Below, piece after piece: positions 29,736-42,782 of a DNA stretch of 64,000 nt. Source of the stretch: Canna indica (Eukaryota > Streptophyta > Magnoliopsida > Zingiberales > Cannaceae). How positions within the stretch are numbered: the stretch's first letter is position 1; each line of letters starts with the position of its first letter. The stretch spans positions 19,276,001 through 19,340,000 of the forward strand of contig CP136897.1 of NCBI GenBank assembly GCA_034359265.1, given 5' to 3'. A model generated the notes under the pieces. That model worked only from the letters and a program-made list of their open reading frames with translations. It had not been told where the DNA came from and ran no database searches. The translations under genes and the position numbers were made by a program.

Positions 29736-30573
29736 TCTCGTCACTCGTCAGAGAATAAAGTTACAGTGATGATAAACATACCTGTCGCCTGAGTAGGGAA
29801 GAGGAAGAGCACGCAGCACTCGGTGAAAAAAATCCAAAAAGCGGCGTGTAAGGTTTTTTATTTTTGTTTGAGGGATAAATAAGTAATTTATCATCATTAT
29901 TACTCAAAACCCTCCAAAACCCCCCAAAATTGGAGGGTTTCGAAATGGGTGTTTGGAGGGGTTTGAAACACCTCCAAATCCCTCCAAAACCTTCCTTCCC
30001 CCTCTAAAAAAATTATCCAAACAAGGGGTTTTAAACCCCTCCAAAACCCTCCCCCTCCAAACCCCTCCTAAACCTCCCAAACCCCTCAATCCAAACACAG
30101 TGTAAAGGTAACTCTTCTAATGCTTCGGCTAGTTCTCAGATAAGTAACCTAGCTTGTTGTTAACTCCTCCAAGCTTAAAGATACGAGTTCAATGGTTGAT
30201 GCGTCTTCTTCCCTTGATTCTGCTATGACTTCTTCACAATGTAAGTATGGATAATGTTGTTTCGCATGTTGCTTCTTCTGCTATGAATGTTATGTCTAAT
30301 GTTCCCCCTTCTAGGAACTTCTTAGATATAGCTAATGATCTTACTGTTGCTTTTAAGGCTTACTCTAAGGAGAATGATATTCCTCCTAAACCCAGAATCC
30401 CTAAGAAAAAGCCTTCAAAACCAGGTAAGACAAATAATTTTGCTACCTTCCTGCCAAATGGTCCAGGTAGTTCTAAAAGGCCTAGATCTAGCTCTACCAT
30501 AGAGGCTGACCTCTCTAATGTAGCTTCTCAGCCTTTAATGTTATGTGATGCTCCTTCCCCACTACTATTAATA

Positions 30574-33500
30574 ATGAACATTCTTAATTGGGACGTGCGT
30601 GGGGCTTGGAGACATCCTGTTAAAGATTTTTTATTTCTACAACTTAGAAACTTTAATATTAAAATTATTGCCCTTCAGGAAACACATCTCACTGAGAAAC
30701 GTTCTAAAAGCCTTATTAGGTCATTTGGCCGAGGCTGGGAAGGTTTTATACAGTCTAGTGAAGGTGCTTCTGGGGGTATCATCCTTGCTTGGAACTCTCA
30801 ATTTGTGAAAACTCAGTTAATTTCATGCTCTGCTCAAGTTATAAATGCTGTAGTTCAAATTGATCTGTCAGAACCTTTTTTGCTTTCCAATGTGTATGCT
30901 AGTACAAATCCTAATTTACGTGCTAACCTGTGGTCTTCTTTTATGAATATCTCTCTGGACTCCGATCCTATCCTCGATTAATCTTGGGAGATTTTAATTG
31001 TATTTTAAATGAAATGATAAATGTGGAGGTACTCCATTTCATGTCTCTAAACCTATTTGTGAATTTCAAGCCTTTATTCATCATTCTGGTTTGATGGATA
31101 TAGGTTTCGAAGGTAATAAATTTACATGGTCAAACAATAGGTCTGGTCTGACTAAAATTCTTGTTAGACTAGATAGAGCTTTTGCGAATGCATATTGGTT
31201 ACATTTCTATGAGAATACTCTAGTCAAACATCTTATTAGAATCACTTCAAATCATAGGTCTATTCTTGTTGTTTTGCCTAATTCAAAACAACATAAAAAT
31301 AGACTTTTTAAATTCCAGAATTTCTTATTAGAATATGATGATTGCAAAGATGCCATATATAATGCTTGGAATATTTTTAATTCTTGTGAGGACAAGTATG
31401 TATTCTCTTCTAAATTAAAAAATACTAGAGGAGCCCTGGCTTACTGGAATAAATATAAGGTAGGTATCTTAGAAAACCTGCTTGACATCACCAAAAAGGA
31501 TATTGCTTTCCTTGAATCTTTAGAAGGTCTTCCTAATGCTCCAATCAATATTGAAACTTCCTTAAGGTCTTTGTACAATAAATGCATTGCCCTTCAAAGA
31601 CAAATCAGCTTAAAATGGTGGTCTAGAGCTAAAACCAAGTGGATAAATGAGGGTGATATGAATTCGGCCTTCTATCATAGAATTGTTACGATGAGAAGAC
31701 GTAACAATTATATTAATTCCATTATATCAAATGACCAGACAACCATTACTGATAGTAAGCTCCCTTCAACTATTTGTTGATCATTATCAAAATTTTTGGC
31801 ATGAAAGCTCTGTTCTGCCTATTCAAACTTTAGTTTGACATTCTTTTAACTCCATTAATTCATAAGAAGGAAATTAACTAATTCTGCCTTTCTCCCCTAA
31901 TGAGGTCTGGAAAATTGTAAACTCTCTAGGAAATGGGAAAAGTTCGGGCTTTGATGGTTTTAATGTTGAATTTTATAAACATTTCTGAAGTACCATTTCT
32001 AAAACATATATATCTTGACAGCAATAATTTATTTTTTAATGATGCAACAATGCCTAAAGACTGAAATCAAATTATTCTAACTTTTATCCCTAAAAGTCAA
32101 TCTCCAAATTCACTTAAGGATTATAAGCATATTGCCTTGTGTAACCTAAATTATAGGATTCTTTCTAAACTTTTAGCAAATAGAATGAAAAGATTGCTCC
32201 CCAAGCTAATATCTCCCGAACAATCTGGATTCATTAAAGATAGAAGCATTCATGAAAATATTCTAATAGTGCAAGAGCTAGCTCATTCTTTCTATAGATC
32301 CAAAAGTAAGCATCCTTTCATCTTTGTTAAAATAGATATTGAGAAAGCTTATGACCTTATTAGATGGGATGCTATTTTATATATTCTGACTCTTTATAAC
32401 TTTCCACCTAAATTTATTCAATAGATCCATTCATGCATCTCTACTGCCTCTTTTTCTTGCCTTATTAATGCTTATAACTCTGATTTTTTTAAAATCTCAT
32501 AAAGGAATTAGGCAAGGGGATCCTATATCCCCTTTCCTATATGTTCTTGTTGCTCAGACTCTATCATTACTTATAAATGATGTTGTAGATCAGAAAAATA
32601 TTATTCCTTTTAAAATTAAGAATGCTATGGTTAGTCATTTAATATTTGCGGATGACATCATCCTAATATTTAAGGCTAATGATAAAGGCATTAATTCTAT
32701 TTGTGAAATCTTCAATAAATACAATTCCCTCACGGGTCAAAAAGTGAATTTAGCCAAATCTGAAATTTATTTTCCTAAGAATACTCTCATATCTTTTAAG
32801 CATCAGCTATGCCATAAACTTGGAATGAAGATTGGAAATTTTCCTTTTAAATACTTAGGTGCATTAATTTCTCCTAGAAGACCTCCTAAGAATGCTCATA
32901 ATTATATTATCTCTCAATTTGAAGCTAAATTAAGTAACCGGAAGGCTTCTCTCCTTTCTCAAGCTGGAAAATTGGTCCTTATTAAATATGTGCTAAACTC
33001 AATCCCTACTCACACTACTTCTGTTACTTGGTCAAATAACAGTTTAATAGATAGATTAGAAGAAATTATGAGAAATTTTCTTTGGAATAATTCAACTGAC
33101 TCAAGGAATATTCACTTAATCAGTTGGGATACCATAAATCTCCCTAAAAACTAAGGTGGTCTAGGTCTTCAAGATATTAAATCAAAAAGCATAGCTCTTC
33201 ATGTTAGGAGAATTCAAAAATACCTTAATAACAATGATTCTATTTGGGTTAAGTTTGTTAAAAACAAATACCCTCCTTTAAACTTTGTGAATTGTGATAT
33301 CCCTAAGAAAGCTTATTGGTGTTGGAAACTATTTATGAATGCTTTCTCTAAGCTGAAGAAGGGCTTTACTAGCTTGATTGGAAATGGAGAAAACACCTCT
33401 ATTCTTTATCATCCTTGGGTATTTGATATACCTATTGCTCTCATGCCTACTATGATAAATGTTAGCTTATCTTCCCAACTTCATTTGGTGCATGATTTAA

Positions 33501-34480
33501 TGCTTAATCATCCATGGAATTTCTTCTTTGGACTAACTCTATGCAGCAGTGGCTTAATCATCTATTGAGAAAATTGAGTTGCCTAATTACCTCTATGATG
33601 ATTACTTTGCTTGGAAGCCTGATTTGAAGGGTGAGGCTTCTTCTTCATCTGCTTACCTTTTCTTAAAAAATCTAGATGAGCATCATGTTGGTAATTTTTT
33701 ATATTGGGCTAAAATATGGGAGTTAAACACCTCCCCTAAGGTAAAGTTGTTTTTATGGAAGTTTTTTCATAATTTTTTTTTTAACAAAAACCATGCTCTT
33801 TAGGCTTGGGATCTCCTCTTCTAAACTTTGTGTTTGCTGTAACTTAGAAGATGAGCCTTTGCAACATCTATTTTTCGAATGCTTTTTTGCTTCTGAGATC
33901 AGGTTGATTTTAAGTCAAAAGCTCAATATAAACTTAACCAATAGGACTGTACGGTGTTCTAGTAGCTGGCTTCTGTTGAGTCCTGGTCAAGCATTTATCT
34001 GATTTATCTGGTCAAGCATTGACTAAGGAATCCAGAGCCATCTTGGCATTCTCGAATCAATACATAAAGCAAAGTGTATCTGAGGGAAATCAAAATATTC
34101 AAAATCATATTTCTCATTGGCTTAGGCCCAATCAGGATTGGGTAAAAATCAATTGTGATGGCTCTTATGAAAATAGGGAATGAGGAGCTGCTTTTATTGT
34201 AAGAGATCATAATGGATATTGCATTCATGTGAAAAGTTTTTATTTTCAAGCCCATTCAACTTTTTTAACTGAACTAACAACTTTATTTAGAGCTTTGATT
34301 TTTGCAGTCTCAAACAGCTTGAGCCATATCATCGTGGAATCTGATTATAAAGTATTGGTAGATCTTATCAGAAATAAGGCCTAAGCTCCTTGGCAATGCA
34401 TAAATTTATTTCTTAATACCATTGATTTGTATGAAAAATGTAATAACATTGTATGTAATTTTATTCCTAGAAGTGCAAAC
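30574..34480 (+). pseudogene. LINE ORF2 (endonuclease, reverse transcriptase, RNase H), broken
   Basis: The polyprotein frame starts at ATG 30574 (MNILNWDVRG). The endonuclease part reads IIALQETHL and later LVRLDRAFAN; the final catalytic SDH is changed to SNH. Reverse transcriptase blocks are SPEQSGFIKDRSIHENI (about 32210), FVKIDIEKAYD, KGIRQGDPISPFLY (about 32500) and HLIFADDIIL (about 32640), the active site being FADD. A zinc-knuckle zf-RVT region (CVCCNLEDEPLQHLFFEC, about 33830-33885) and an RNase H region (about 34130-34480, INCDGSY, TELTTLFRAL, VESDYKVL) follow. Stops and frameshifts recur, for example at 30979, 31779, 32422 and 33152, several explainable as G-to-A decay of Trp or C-to-T of Gln codons. 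It is non-functional. Confidence 0.88.
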
Positions 34481-34754
34481 TAAGCTGCCCACTGGGCAGC
34501 AAATGTAGCAGGAGTGAATAAGGATTCCTCTGTCTGGAATTCTGTTTGCCCACCTGAGCTGAATAATATCCTGGTTCAGGACTGTAATCTTTCTAGCCTA
34601 ATATATCATTTTATTTTTGGGAATTTTTTTTCCTATTATGAATTAAAAGTCAATTTTAGTCTAATAAAAAAAATCATTGCAAATTTAAATTAATTGGGCG
34701 AAACAATTATTGACACCAATTGCTCGTATTATTTCTAATTGTTTTCATATTCAG

Positions 34755-34839
34755 AGCATTATATATATATATAATACAAATTAATTTTTGAATATAAAAG
34801 TAAAAACTATTTTAAAAACAAAAATTTATAATAAAATTT

Positions 34840-34886
<47 letters not shown>

Positions 34887-37440
34887 CATAATGCTCTAAA
34901 TTTAAAGTGTAAACATTAAATATAACACAAATATAAAGTAAATTATACTAATTAAATTTACATAAGTATAGATAACTAACTAAAAAATTAAAAAAAATCT
35001 AAATTATATAATAATTCTAACATTAAAAAATATTTTCAACAATTATTCAGTAAATCTATAATTATTACCATAAAAATATATGTATATATAAAGTAAAATT
35101 TATAATGATGATAAAGAAATAAAATATTAATAAAATATAAATATAGAATCAACACAAATATTTTTAAGAGAATTTTTTAACCTCATTACATAAAAAATGC
35201 TTCTATATAATTGTACATATTATTTTTATGATATATTTATTTTTGGAGAATAATTTTTAATAAAAGTCTCTATACTAATGATATTTTGCATGAAAAAAAT
35301 CAAAGCATTTATAATAAATTCATACATATTTCAAAAAATAAAATATACAAAAAATTAAATAATACATTTCTAATGAAAGAATTTGTTCTACTTACAAATA
35401 TATTTATTATATATATATAATACAAATTAATTTTGAATAAAAAAGTAAAAACTATTTAAAAAACAAAAATTTATAATAAAATTTACAATATATATATATA
35501 TAATTGAAAACTATTAATAATTTTAAGTGTAAACACTAAATATAACACAAATATAAAGTAAATTATACTAATTAAATTTACATAAGTATAGATAACTAAT
35601 TAAAAAATTTTAAAAAAATCTAAATTATATAATAATTGTAACATTAAAAAATATTTTCAATAATTATTCAGTAAATCTATAATTGTTACCATAAAAATAT
35701 AGATTTAAAGAATATATGTATATATAAAGTAAAATTTATAATGATGTTAAAGAAGTAAAATATTAATAAAATATAAATATAGAATCAACACAAATATTGA
35801 TAAGAGAATTTTTTTGACCTCATTACATAAAAAATGCTTCTATATAATTGTACATATTCTTTTTCATGATATATTTATTTTTGGAGAATAATTTTTAATA
35901 AAAGTCTCTATACTAATAATATTTTGCATGAAAAAAATCAAAACATTTATAATAAATTCATACATATTTCAAAAATTAAAATATACAAAAAATTAGATAA
36001 TACATCTCTAATGAAAGAATTTGTTCTACTTACAAACATATTTATTATATATATAAAATACAAATTAATTTTTGAATAAAAAAGTAAAAACTATTTTTAA
36101 AAAAAAAATTATAATAAAATTTACGATATATATATATATATATATATAATTGAAAACTATTAATAATTTTAAGTGTAAACACTAAATATAACACAAATAT
36201 AAAGTAAATTATACCAACTAAATTTACATAAGTATAGATAACTAGTTAAAAAATAAAATAAAATCTAAATTATATAATAATTCTAACATTAAAAAATATT
36301 TTCAATAATTATTCAGTAAATCTATAATTGTTACCATAAAAATATAGATTTAAAGAATATATGTATATATAAAGTAAAATTTATAATGATGATAAAGAAG
36401 TAAAATATTAATAAAGTATAAATATAGAATCAACACAAATATTGATAAGAGAATTTTTTTGACCTCATTACATAAAAAATGCTTCTATATAATTGTACAT
36501 ATTCTTTTTCATGATATATTTATTTTTGGAGAATAATTTTTAATAAAAGTCTCTATACTAATAATATTTTGCATGAAAAAAATCAAAACATTTATAATAA
36601 ATTCATACATATTTCAAAAATTAAAATATAAAAAAAATTAGATAATACATCTCTAATGAAAGAATTTGTTCTACTTACAGATATATTTATTATATATATA
36701 AAATACAAAGTAATTTTTGAATAAAAAAGTAAAAACTATTTAAAAAACAAAAATTTATAATAAAATTTACAATATATATATAATTGAAAACTATTAATAA
36801 TTTTAAGTGTAAACATTAAATATAACACAAATATAAAGTAAATTATACTAATTAAATTTACATAAGTATAGATAACTAGTTAAAAAATTAAAAAAAATCT
36901 AAATTATATAATAATTCTAACATTAAAAAAATATTTTCAACAATTATTCAGTAAATCTATAACTATTACCATAAAAATATAGATTTAAAGAATATATGTA
37001 TATATAAAGTAAATTTATATTGATGATAAAGAAGTAAAGTATTAATAAAATATAAATATAGAATCAACAGAAATATTTTTAAGAGATTTTTTTGACCTCA
37101 TTACATAAAAAATTCTTCTATATAATTGTACATATTCTTTTTATGATATATTTATTTTTGGAGAATAATTTTTAATAAAAGTCTCTATACTAATGATATT
37201 TTGCATGAAAAAAATCAAAGCAATTATAATAAATTCATACATATTTCAAAAATTAAAATATACAAAAAAATTAGATAATACATCTCTAATGAAAGAATTT
37301 GTTCTACTTACAAATATATTTATTTTTGGAGAATAATTTTTACATGAAAAAAATCAAAACAATTGTAATAAATTTATATAGATTTCAAAAATTAAAATAT
37401 ACAAAAAAATTAGATAATACATCTCTAGTGAAAAGATTAT
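34755..37440. repeat. AT-rich satellite, unit about 640 bp, four copies plus a partial
   Basis: Landmarks recur at regular distances: AATACAAATTAA-like segments at 34772, 35419, 36057 and 36701, and TAATGAAAGAATTTGTTC at 35371, 36009, 36654 and 37288, so the spacing is 634-647 bp. Each unit contains GACCTCATTACATAAAAAAT and a variable TA dinucleotide run. The last, shortened unit has lost most of its interior (37312-37440). The array starts about 70 bp after the LINE 3' end. Confidence 0.9.
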
Positions 37441-38789
37441 AGTCTACTTGTAAAAAATTAGAATGCGACGTTAATTGGCATTTTAAAATAGTCCTAAATT
37501 GTACATGTGACATTAATTGGCAGAAGAGATAAAAAAAAATTAAATTTTTTAGATTTATCATGTGAGCCAAACTTGATTAATATAATTGATTATTATGTTA
37601 TACCTGCATCTAATTTGCTGCACAGTAATTATTTTTAGTTTTATTAAATTAATATGCAATTAATTTCAATGGCTCACTCAAATTAACTTCATGACTTCAA
37701 TTTGTGCAATTAACAATAACTTCTATATAATTTAAATAAATTGTAAATTATAATTAATTTGCAGCAACACACAATATAGTTGGCCAAAATTAATTATGAA
37801 ATAAAATATAAATTAGAATTAATTGGCAGCAACAAGCCATATTAATTGGTCATAATTATTCACGTTATATTAATTGTAGAAGGGATTAAAGGGATATTAA
37901 AATTTTTTAAAAAATGAAATTTATACTTGCCTTGGCAGCAACACGTGACATAATTGACAGAAATTAATTATGAAATAAAATATAAATTAAAATTAATTGG
38001 CAGCAACATATGATATTAATTGACTGCATGTGATATTAATCGGTAGAAGAGATTAAAGAGATACTAAAAATTTAAAAAGTAATACTTTTTAAATTTGCCA
38101 CATAAGCAAAAACCGGATTCTAAAAAAATTATCAAAATTAATTTAAATTAAATTATACTTTTAAATAATAATATATATTCATACCTAATAATTAAGAGTA
38201 ATAATAAATATAATATATATGAAAATTTATAAGTTCAAACAAAATAGTAAACATTAATTTAGTAAATTTCAACAACGACAGTATATAAGAAAAGAAAAAT
38301 AAATCTATTCTAAGCAGGAAATAAAAACTCTATCAAAGAATTATAGTCGGCACTTAAGTAGTAAAATAATCAGCCCCAAAAGATGTGAATCAAATCAATG
38401 TTAAATAAAATTATGGATAAACATGCAAAAGTGGATTGCTCCAAATAATGCTAAGAATATATAGATAATAATTCAGAAGCATTATAATAATCAATAACAA
38501 ACGGAAGAGGAATACAACAATAAATTATAAATTAATAACTCGTCTGATCTGATTGTGGAGAATAATTTGATTGTGCAACTTAAAAATTTCAAGATAATGA
38601 GGACAGTAAACTCTCAGTTACGGACTACTTAAGGATATATATATATATAATAATCTTAACCATCAGACATGTATTAAAAAAGAAAAAAAAACACCTAAAT
38701 ACCATTTGTTCTCGGAGGATGATTAAACTTATAGTTCGCTCTACAAGAACATATCATAGTCCTCGTATAGCAAGTGCCATGGAGCACCC
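37441..38789. repeat. AT-rich DNA with a diverged tandem repeat
   Basis: AATTAATTATGAAATAAAAT followed by ATAAATTA and AATTAATTGGCAGCAACA occurs at about 37788 and 37963, a period near 176 bp. Single copies of TTAATTGGCAG are scattered around. The remainder holds no recognisable gene. Confidence 0.5.
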
Positions 38790-38792
38790 TAG

Positions 38793-39453
38793 GGGCCCGT
38801 TTGGTTTGCTAAAAAATGGGGGACTGGACTGGACATCCGCCCATATCCCCCGTTTGGTTTGCAAAAGAAGCTTCGGGACAAGGACTTCTCCTTGTCCGGG
38901 ACAGGATTTCCACCCATTTTGGTGTACCGAGAAATTTCTCGGTACACCGAAATCGGGCGGAGGACAAGGGCTGCAATTGTCAAAATTACTCCTTCCTTTG
39001 ATCGTAGAATCGTCGGGTCGAGTCGAGGTGAATACCAAAGTTGTAAATTTTCACGTGTTGAACGCGATGGTGGTGTCAAATTTCATATTGGAAATCGTTT
39101 GGTATGATTTTTATATTTTTCGGTATTATCCTATTGTTATACTTTTAGGTTAATTGAAAATTAGTTGAACACTTATTAGTTAAACTAAAACTTCTTATTG
39201 TATTAAAGTATTTGATACTATATATTAACATTTTTTACATATTAATTAATTTTAAGACTAATTTACAAGAGTATTTTAGTCATTTGTCATATATAATACT
39301 TTGTTATAGTGAAACAAACGCATGACAGGATGGAATATCGTGTCCTATTCTTGACGAAACAAATACGGTATAGCTATTGTTCTAGGACATCTGATGTCCT
39401 GTCCTTGTCCCTCTGGTGTCCTGTGATGAGTAATTTGCGAATCAAACGAGCCC
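38793..39453. mobile_element. MITE with GGGCCCGTTTGGTTTGC ends
   Basis: The left end GGGCCCGTTTGGTTTGC pairs with the complement of the right end, GGGCTCGTTTGATTCGC. TAG triplets flank both sides (38790-38792, 39454-39456). The 3-bp duplication and terminus suggest a Harbinger-derived family. It shares its last 180 bp with the element at 1689-2476 and its first 50 bp with the fragment at 3515-3564. Open frames across it are not genes. Confidence 0.72.
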
Positions 39454-39456
39454 TAG

Positions 39457-40320
39457 GTCTCTCTTGGTAAGGAAAGTCCTCAATCTTTATTATTGGAGTT
39501 ACCGTTACTATTTTAATTAGTGGGGGATAATTACTATTTCAATTAGTGCGATGCATCAAATAATTACAAAAAATAAATTAGATTTAAATATTTTAAATTT
39601 TTTAGTAGCTACAGTTCAATTCAATTAGTGGGGTGCATTAAGTGATAATTACAATTTCAATTAATGAGATGTAATAAATAATTACAAAAAGTCACGTTTA
39701 AAAAATATTTTCAATTAATGATTACAAAAATATCATGTCATCATAAAGTTTATAAATTCAATTAATGAGGCGCATTACAATTCAATTAGTGGAGTGCATA
39801 AATCAAGAGAAATATATCATTAAAGGGGAGAGAGATGAGAGAGAAAAGAGAGAGAAATCATTAAAAAATATTTTATTCATTCCATAATAAGTGACTTTTT
39901 AGAGTTTTTTAAAAATTTCATATTAAGTGATCATTTAGACTTTCAATATAGTATTAATTTTTTTTATCAATTTTAATCTCTAATAAAAACTTCTCTAATC
40001 AATTGAGGCTCAAATATCTAGAATATTAAAATAAAGGTCAAATTCTTTTAGAATAGACCATGTTCCAACCGAATTTTACTCAATCTTATTTTTTCAAGAA
40101 ATAATTAATGATATATTAAGTGATAAATAGAGATTAAAAAAAGTATATTAATTTTGGTGGGAAGTCACAAAAATTTGTACTCATATTGAAAAATTAAATT
40201 ACAGTTTAGAGAACGAAGAAAATATGTAATTACTCAAATGTTGAGCCTTAAAATATTTAATACTCCGAGAGATTTAAAGCAGATTAATTACCTTTTGATA
40301 ATTGTTAAAGAAAAGAATCA

Positions 40321-40361
<41 letters not shown>

Positions 40362-42199
40362 TTTTTTCTTTAAAAGCATGAAATTTAAAGATCATACACC
40401 ATAGGTAGTTTAGTAAAAAAAGAAAAATTTGTTAGAAATTAGGCTATTAAATAATGTTATTAATCTATGCGTCAAAGTCTAAAAAGACACTTATTATAAA
40501 ATAGAGGGAGTATAATTAAGATTGAGAGAGAGAGAATGTATTTAAATAAGGAGAGATAAATCATTAAGAAATAGAGAGAGTTGAGAGAGGGAGAAGATAG
40601 AGAAATCATTAAAAAAATAGAATTAAGACTTATAGACTTATGAAGTTGATAAGCCATAATTGGTATCATATATATATAGTAGGATTTGGTCTTAGACTTG
40701 GTGAGGAACCCTGTAAGAGAAAGGGTTACATGAGTCAGAATGGAGCTAGCTGCTAGTAAGCTAGCATCACTTGTTGTCAACTATAGTGTATCATAATGTG
40801 CTATATGTTGATTGACTTAGGTTTTGACAATAACATCAAGACTAGAGTGAGAAAAATTTAGGAGTGACAATGGTTAAAATAATTAATTTTTGCATAGGTG
40901 CCCAAATATGAAAATGTTAAAAAATCTTATATCCAAAATTGATCGTTATATAAAAATGCTACCCGAAATCGTTTACATCAAATTATCAGATATCTAACGA
41001 TTAACCTATTCAATATAAATGTTTCGACTAGATGCAAATATTTGATATAACATATATTTCGTTACCAAAAGTTGAAAATCATATAAGATAAAAGTTACAC
41101 ACTAAGAGCTCGAACAAGAAATAAATAAATATTTTATTAAAAAAATACATAAATGATTTCAAATATTGGATACTAGAGAGGATCGAGGTGCATGAGACGG
41201 AATCAAAATTGAAATGATTTCTAAAATTACTATCCATGATCGAATTTTATGATTTGGATAATCAGTTAACTGTTGATGGGGAGACACATCGTTTGGGCTT
41301 ATTGAGCCAACCAAGGCATGCCAGGTGTCATGAAAGGATCTGACCACCTGATAGAGTCACCAAATCAACTAGGGTTGGAGTCGACCCCTCATCTCAACTA
41401 AGCGGTGCTCTAGCGACCTAGCCTACTTCCCAAGGGGCGTCAGCATTCTCCAACCGGACTAATTTTCCCTCTAAGAGTATTATACTATTTCTGGCACTTC
41501 TACTATGGGAAAAGGCAGTCTGAGTTAGGGGATTCCACGACAAACACTATTTTCTATCTTATCTCTTAGTCGTTTGACTTGATCGTCAAATAGTATCTCG
41601 AAAGATCCAACCCCTATAGGGCACTTTTGACAAGTGTTGATTGGGTTTAACCCCAACTTAACCTTAATCGATTGGATAGGTCAAGTGATGTCACATCTCG
41701 AGCTATCGCAAAAACTAACCTCATTAATTGGTGCTTAATGCATAGTATATAAATTTATATATTAGATCTGACGTGCATGGTGAATTTATTTTACATGGAA
41801 TGTCGGGGAGGTAATTACAATTTAATAAAAATGCACAAATGTCTAATAAAAGTTAAATATATGTTCGAATATATTTGAAAGTTGAAAATAAAATGCAAGG
41901 ATGATATATATTTTGAATTACAACAACTAAACTTTAATCCCATGCTAGATGGGTCCGCTATATGAATTTTGCTCAAAATTTCTTTGTCCAAGACTGATAT
42001 TTAGAATTATCTCAAAAAGTATTATCTTGATTCAAACGGTTTATAAATACATCTTATTGAAATTATTTTATAAACTAATATAAAATTTTAACCTCATTTT
42101 ATTTTATCTTACTTCAAGGTGCAAAGAGTGGGTACCAAAGATAGTTTTACTCTATGTTACATAAGCACTTTTTTTGTATTCATAAATGGAGATGGAAAT
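39457..42199. other. Intergenic DNA, no gene seen
   Basis: At 39500-39800 a segment like TTCAATTAGTGGGGTGCAT recurs several times in diverged form. A TA dinucleotide run of 37 bp lies at 40323-40359. The part 41330-41720 has an LTR-like base composition (GTCGACCCCTCATC, TAACCCCAACTTAACC) but no defined ends. Confidence 0.45.
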
Positions 42200-42582
42200 A
42201 TGATATTCACTCAGGCTTTGTTGGAATGTCTATTAAAATAACAGGAATGAGGGGTAAGTCCAATTAGGACTTAGTGAGTAGGTCAATCCTCAATCATCCA
42301 ATTCACCATCATGTAAAAATCAAACAACATAACAAGCATAGCAGAAACATGAGGGTGAATATCATAATTCTACCACCACTATGAGCATGAAAAATAACCA
42401 CCATAAGGTGAAATAATATAACACATGATTAAATACAACCTCATGAATAAAGTAATGATCATGCAATGCCTCAATCACACGAATGCAACATCCACATGAG
42501 TCACCTCCAGACCCCGTCGGTCCCCGTAGCCACATAGGGTAGGTAGATGGGTGGCCGCCGAACTACCACCTAGTCCAGTGCC

Positions 42583-42782
42583 GTCTCTTTGAGACATGCC
42601 CTCCCCTCACGAGCACTAGCTCTTCCGATCCGTCTCTTTGGGGCATATGTTCCCCTCACCGGTCGGGTCTCCGAATTGTTTCTTTGGGGTATGATCTCTC
42701 CTCACCAGCCGAACTTTCGGAATAAGGCCAACGTTGTCTCTTTGGAGCATACCCTCCCCTCACTAGCGAGGCTTCCGAGTAA
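42583..42782. repeat. Four diverged copies of a 48-58 bp tandem repeat
   Basis: Each unit starts GTCTCTTTGGGGCAT or a variant (42583, 42631, 42679 and 42736), continues with CCCTCCCCTCAC and ends in a TTCCGA-like segment. The units lie inside the LTR remnant. The open frame through them is a by-product. Confidence 0.75.

Larger units (their letters stand above)
25994..30102 (-). mobile_element. Apparently intact PIF/Harbinger DNA transposon
   Basis: The ends CACTATGTTTGGAT and (complement) CACTGTGTTTGGAT form terminal inverted repeats. They are flanked by TAA on both sides (25991-25993, 30103-30105), the TWA duplication expected for the superfamily. Both genes of an autonomous element are present on the minus strand without stops: a DDE transposase (27757-29138) and a Myb/SANT-like protein (26456-27549). 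The element sits inside LINE ORF1, so it is the younger insertion. Internal 100-200 bp on each side are G-rich/C-rich arrays of TTTGGAGGGG. Confidence 0.92.
24604..34683 (+). mobile_element. L1-type LINE retrotransposon, split by a Harbinger element
   Basis: It carries a gag-like ORF1 with a CCHC knuckle and an ORF2 with endonuclease, reverse transcriptase, zinc-knuckle and RNase H regions, all on the plus strand. The order is that of plant L1 elements with an RNase H domain. Without the 4.1-kb insertion it would be about 6 kb. TTTAAATTAA flanks it at 24594-24603 and 34684-34693, a possible target duplication, though it is AT-rich and could be chance. The 3' end has an A-rich AATAAAAAAAATC. 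Many stops and shifts make it inactive. Confidence 0.85.

Noticed and set aside
32137..33154. Reverse transcriptase frame as a possible integrated pararetrovirus
   Set aside because: The order endonuclease, RT with FADD, zf-RVT, RNase H and the CCHC ORF1 upstream identify a LINE; no movement or coat protein features are present.
38719..39153. Plus-strand frame of 144 codons and overlapping minus-strand frames
   Set aside because: They lie across the MITE at 38793-39453; several overlapping frames on both strands are typical of its inverted-repeat, GC-richer ends.
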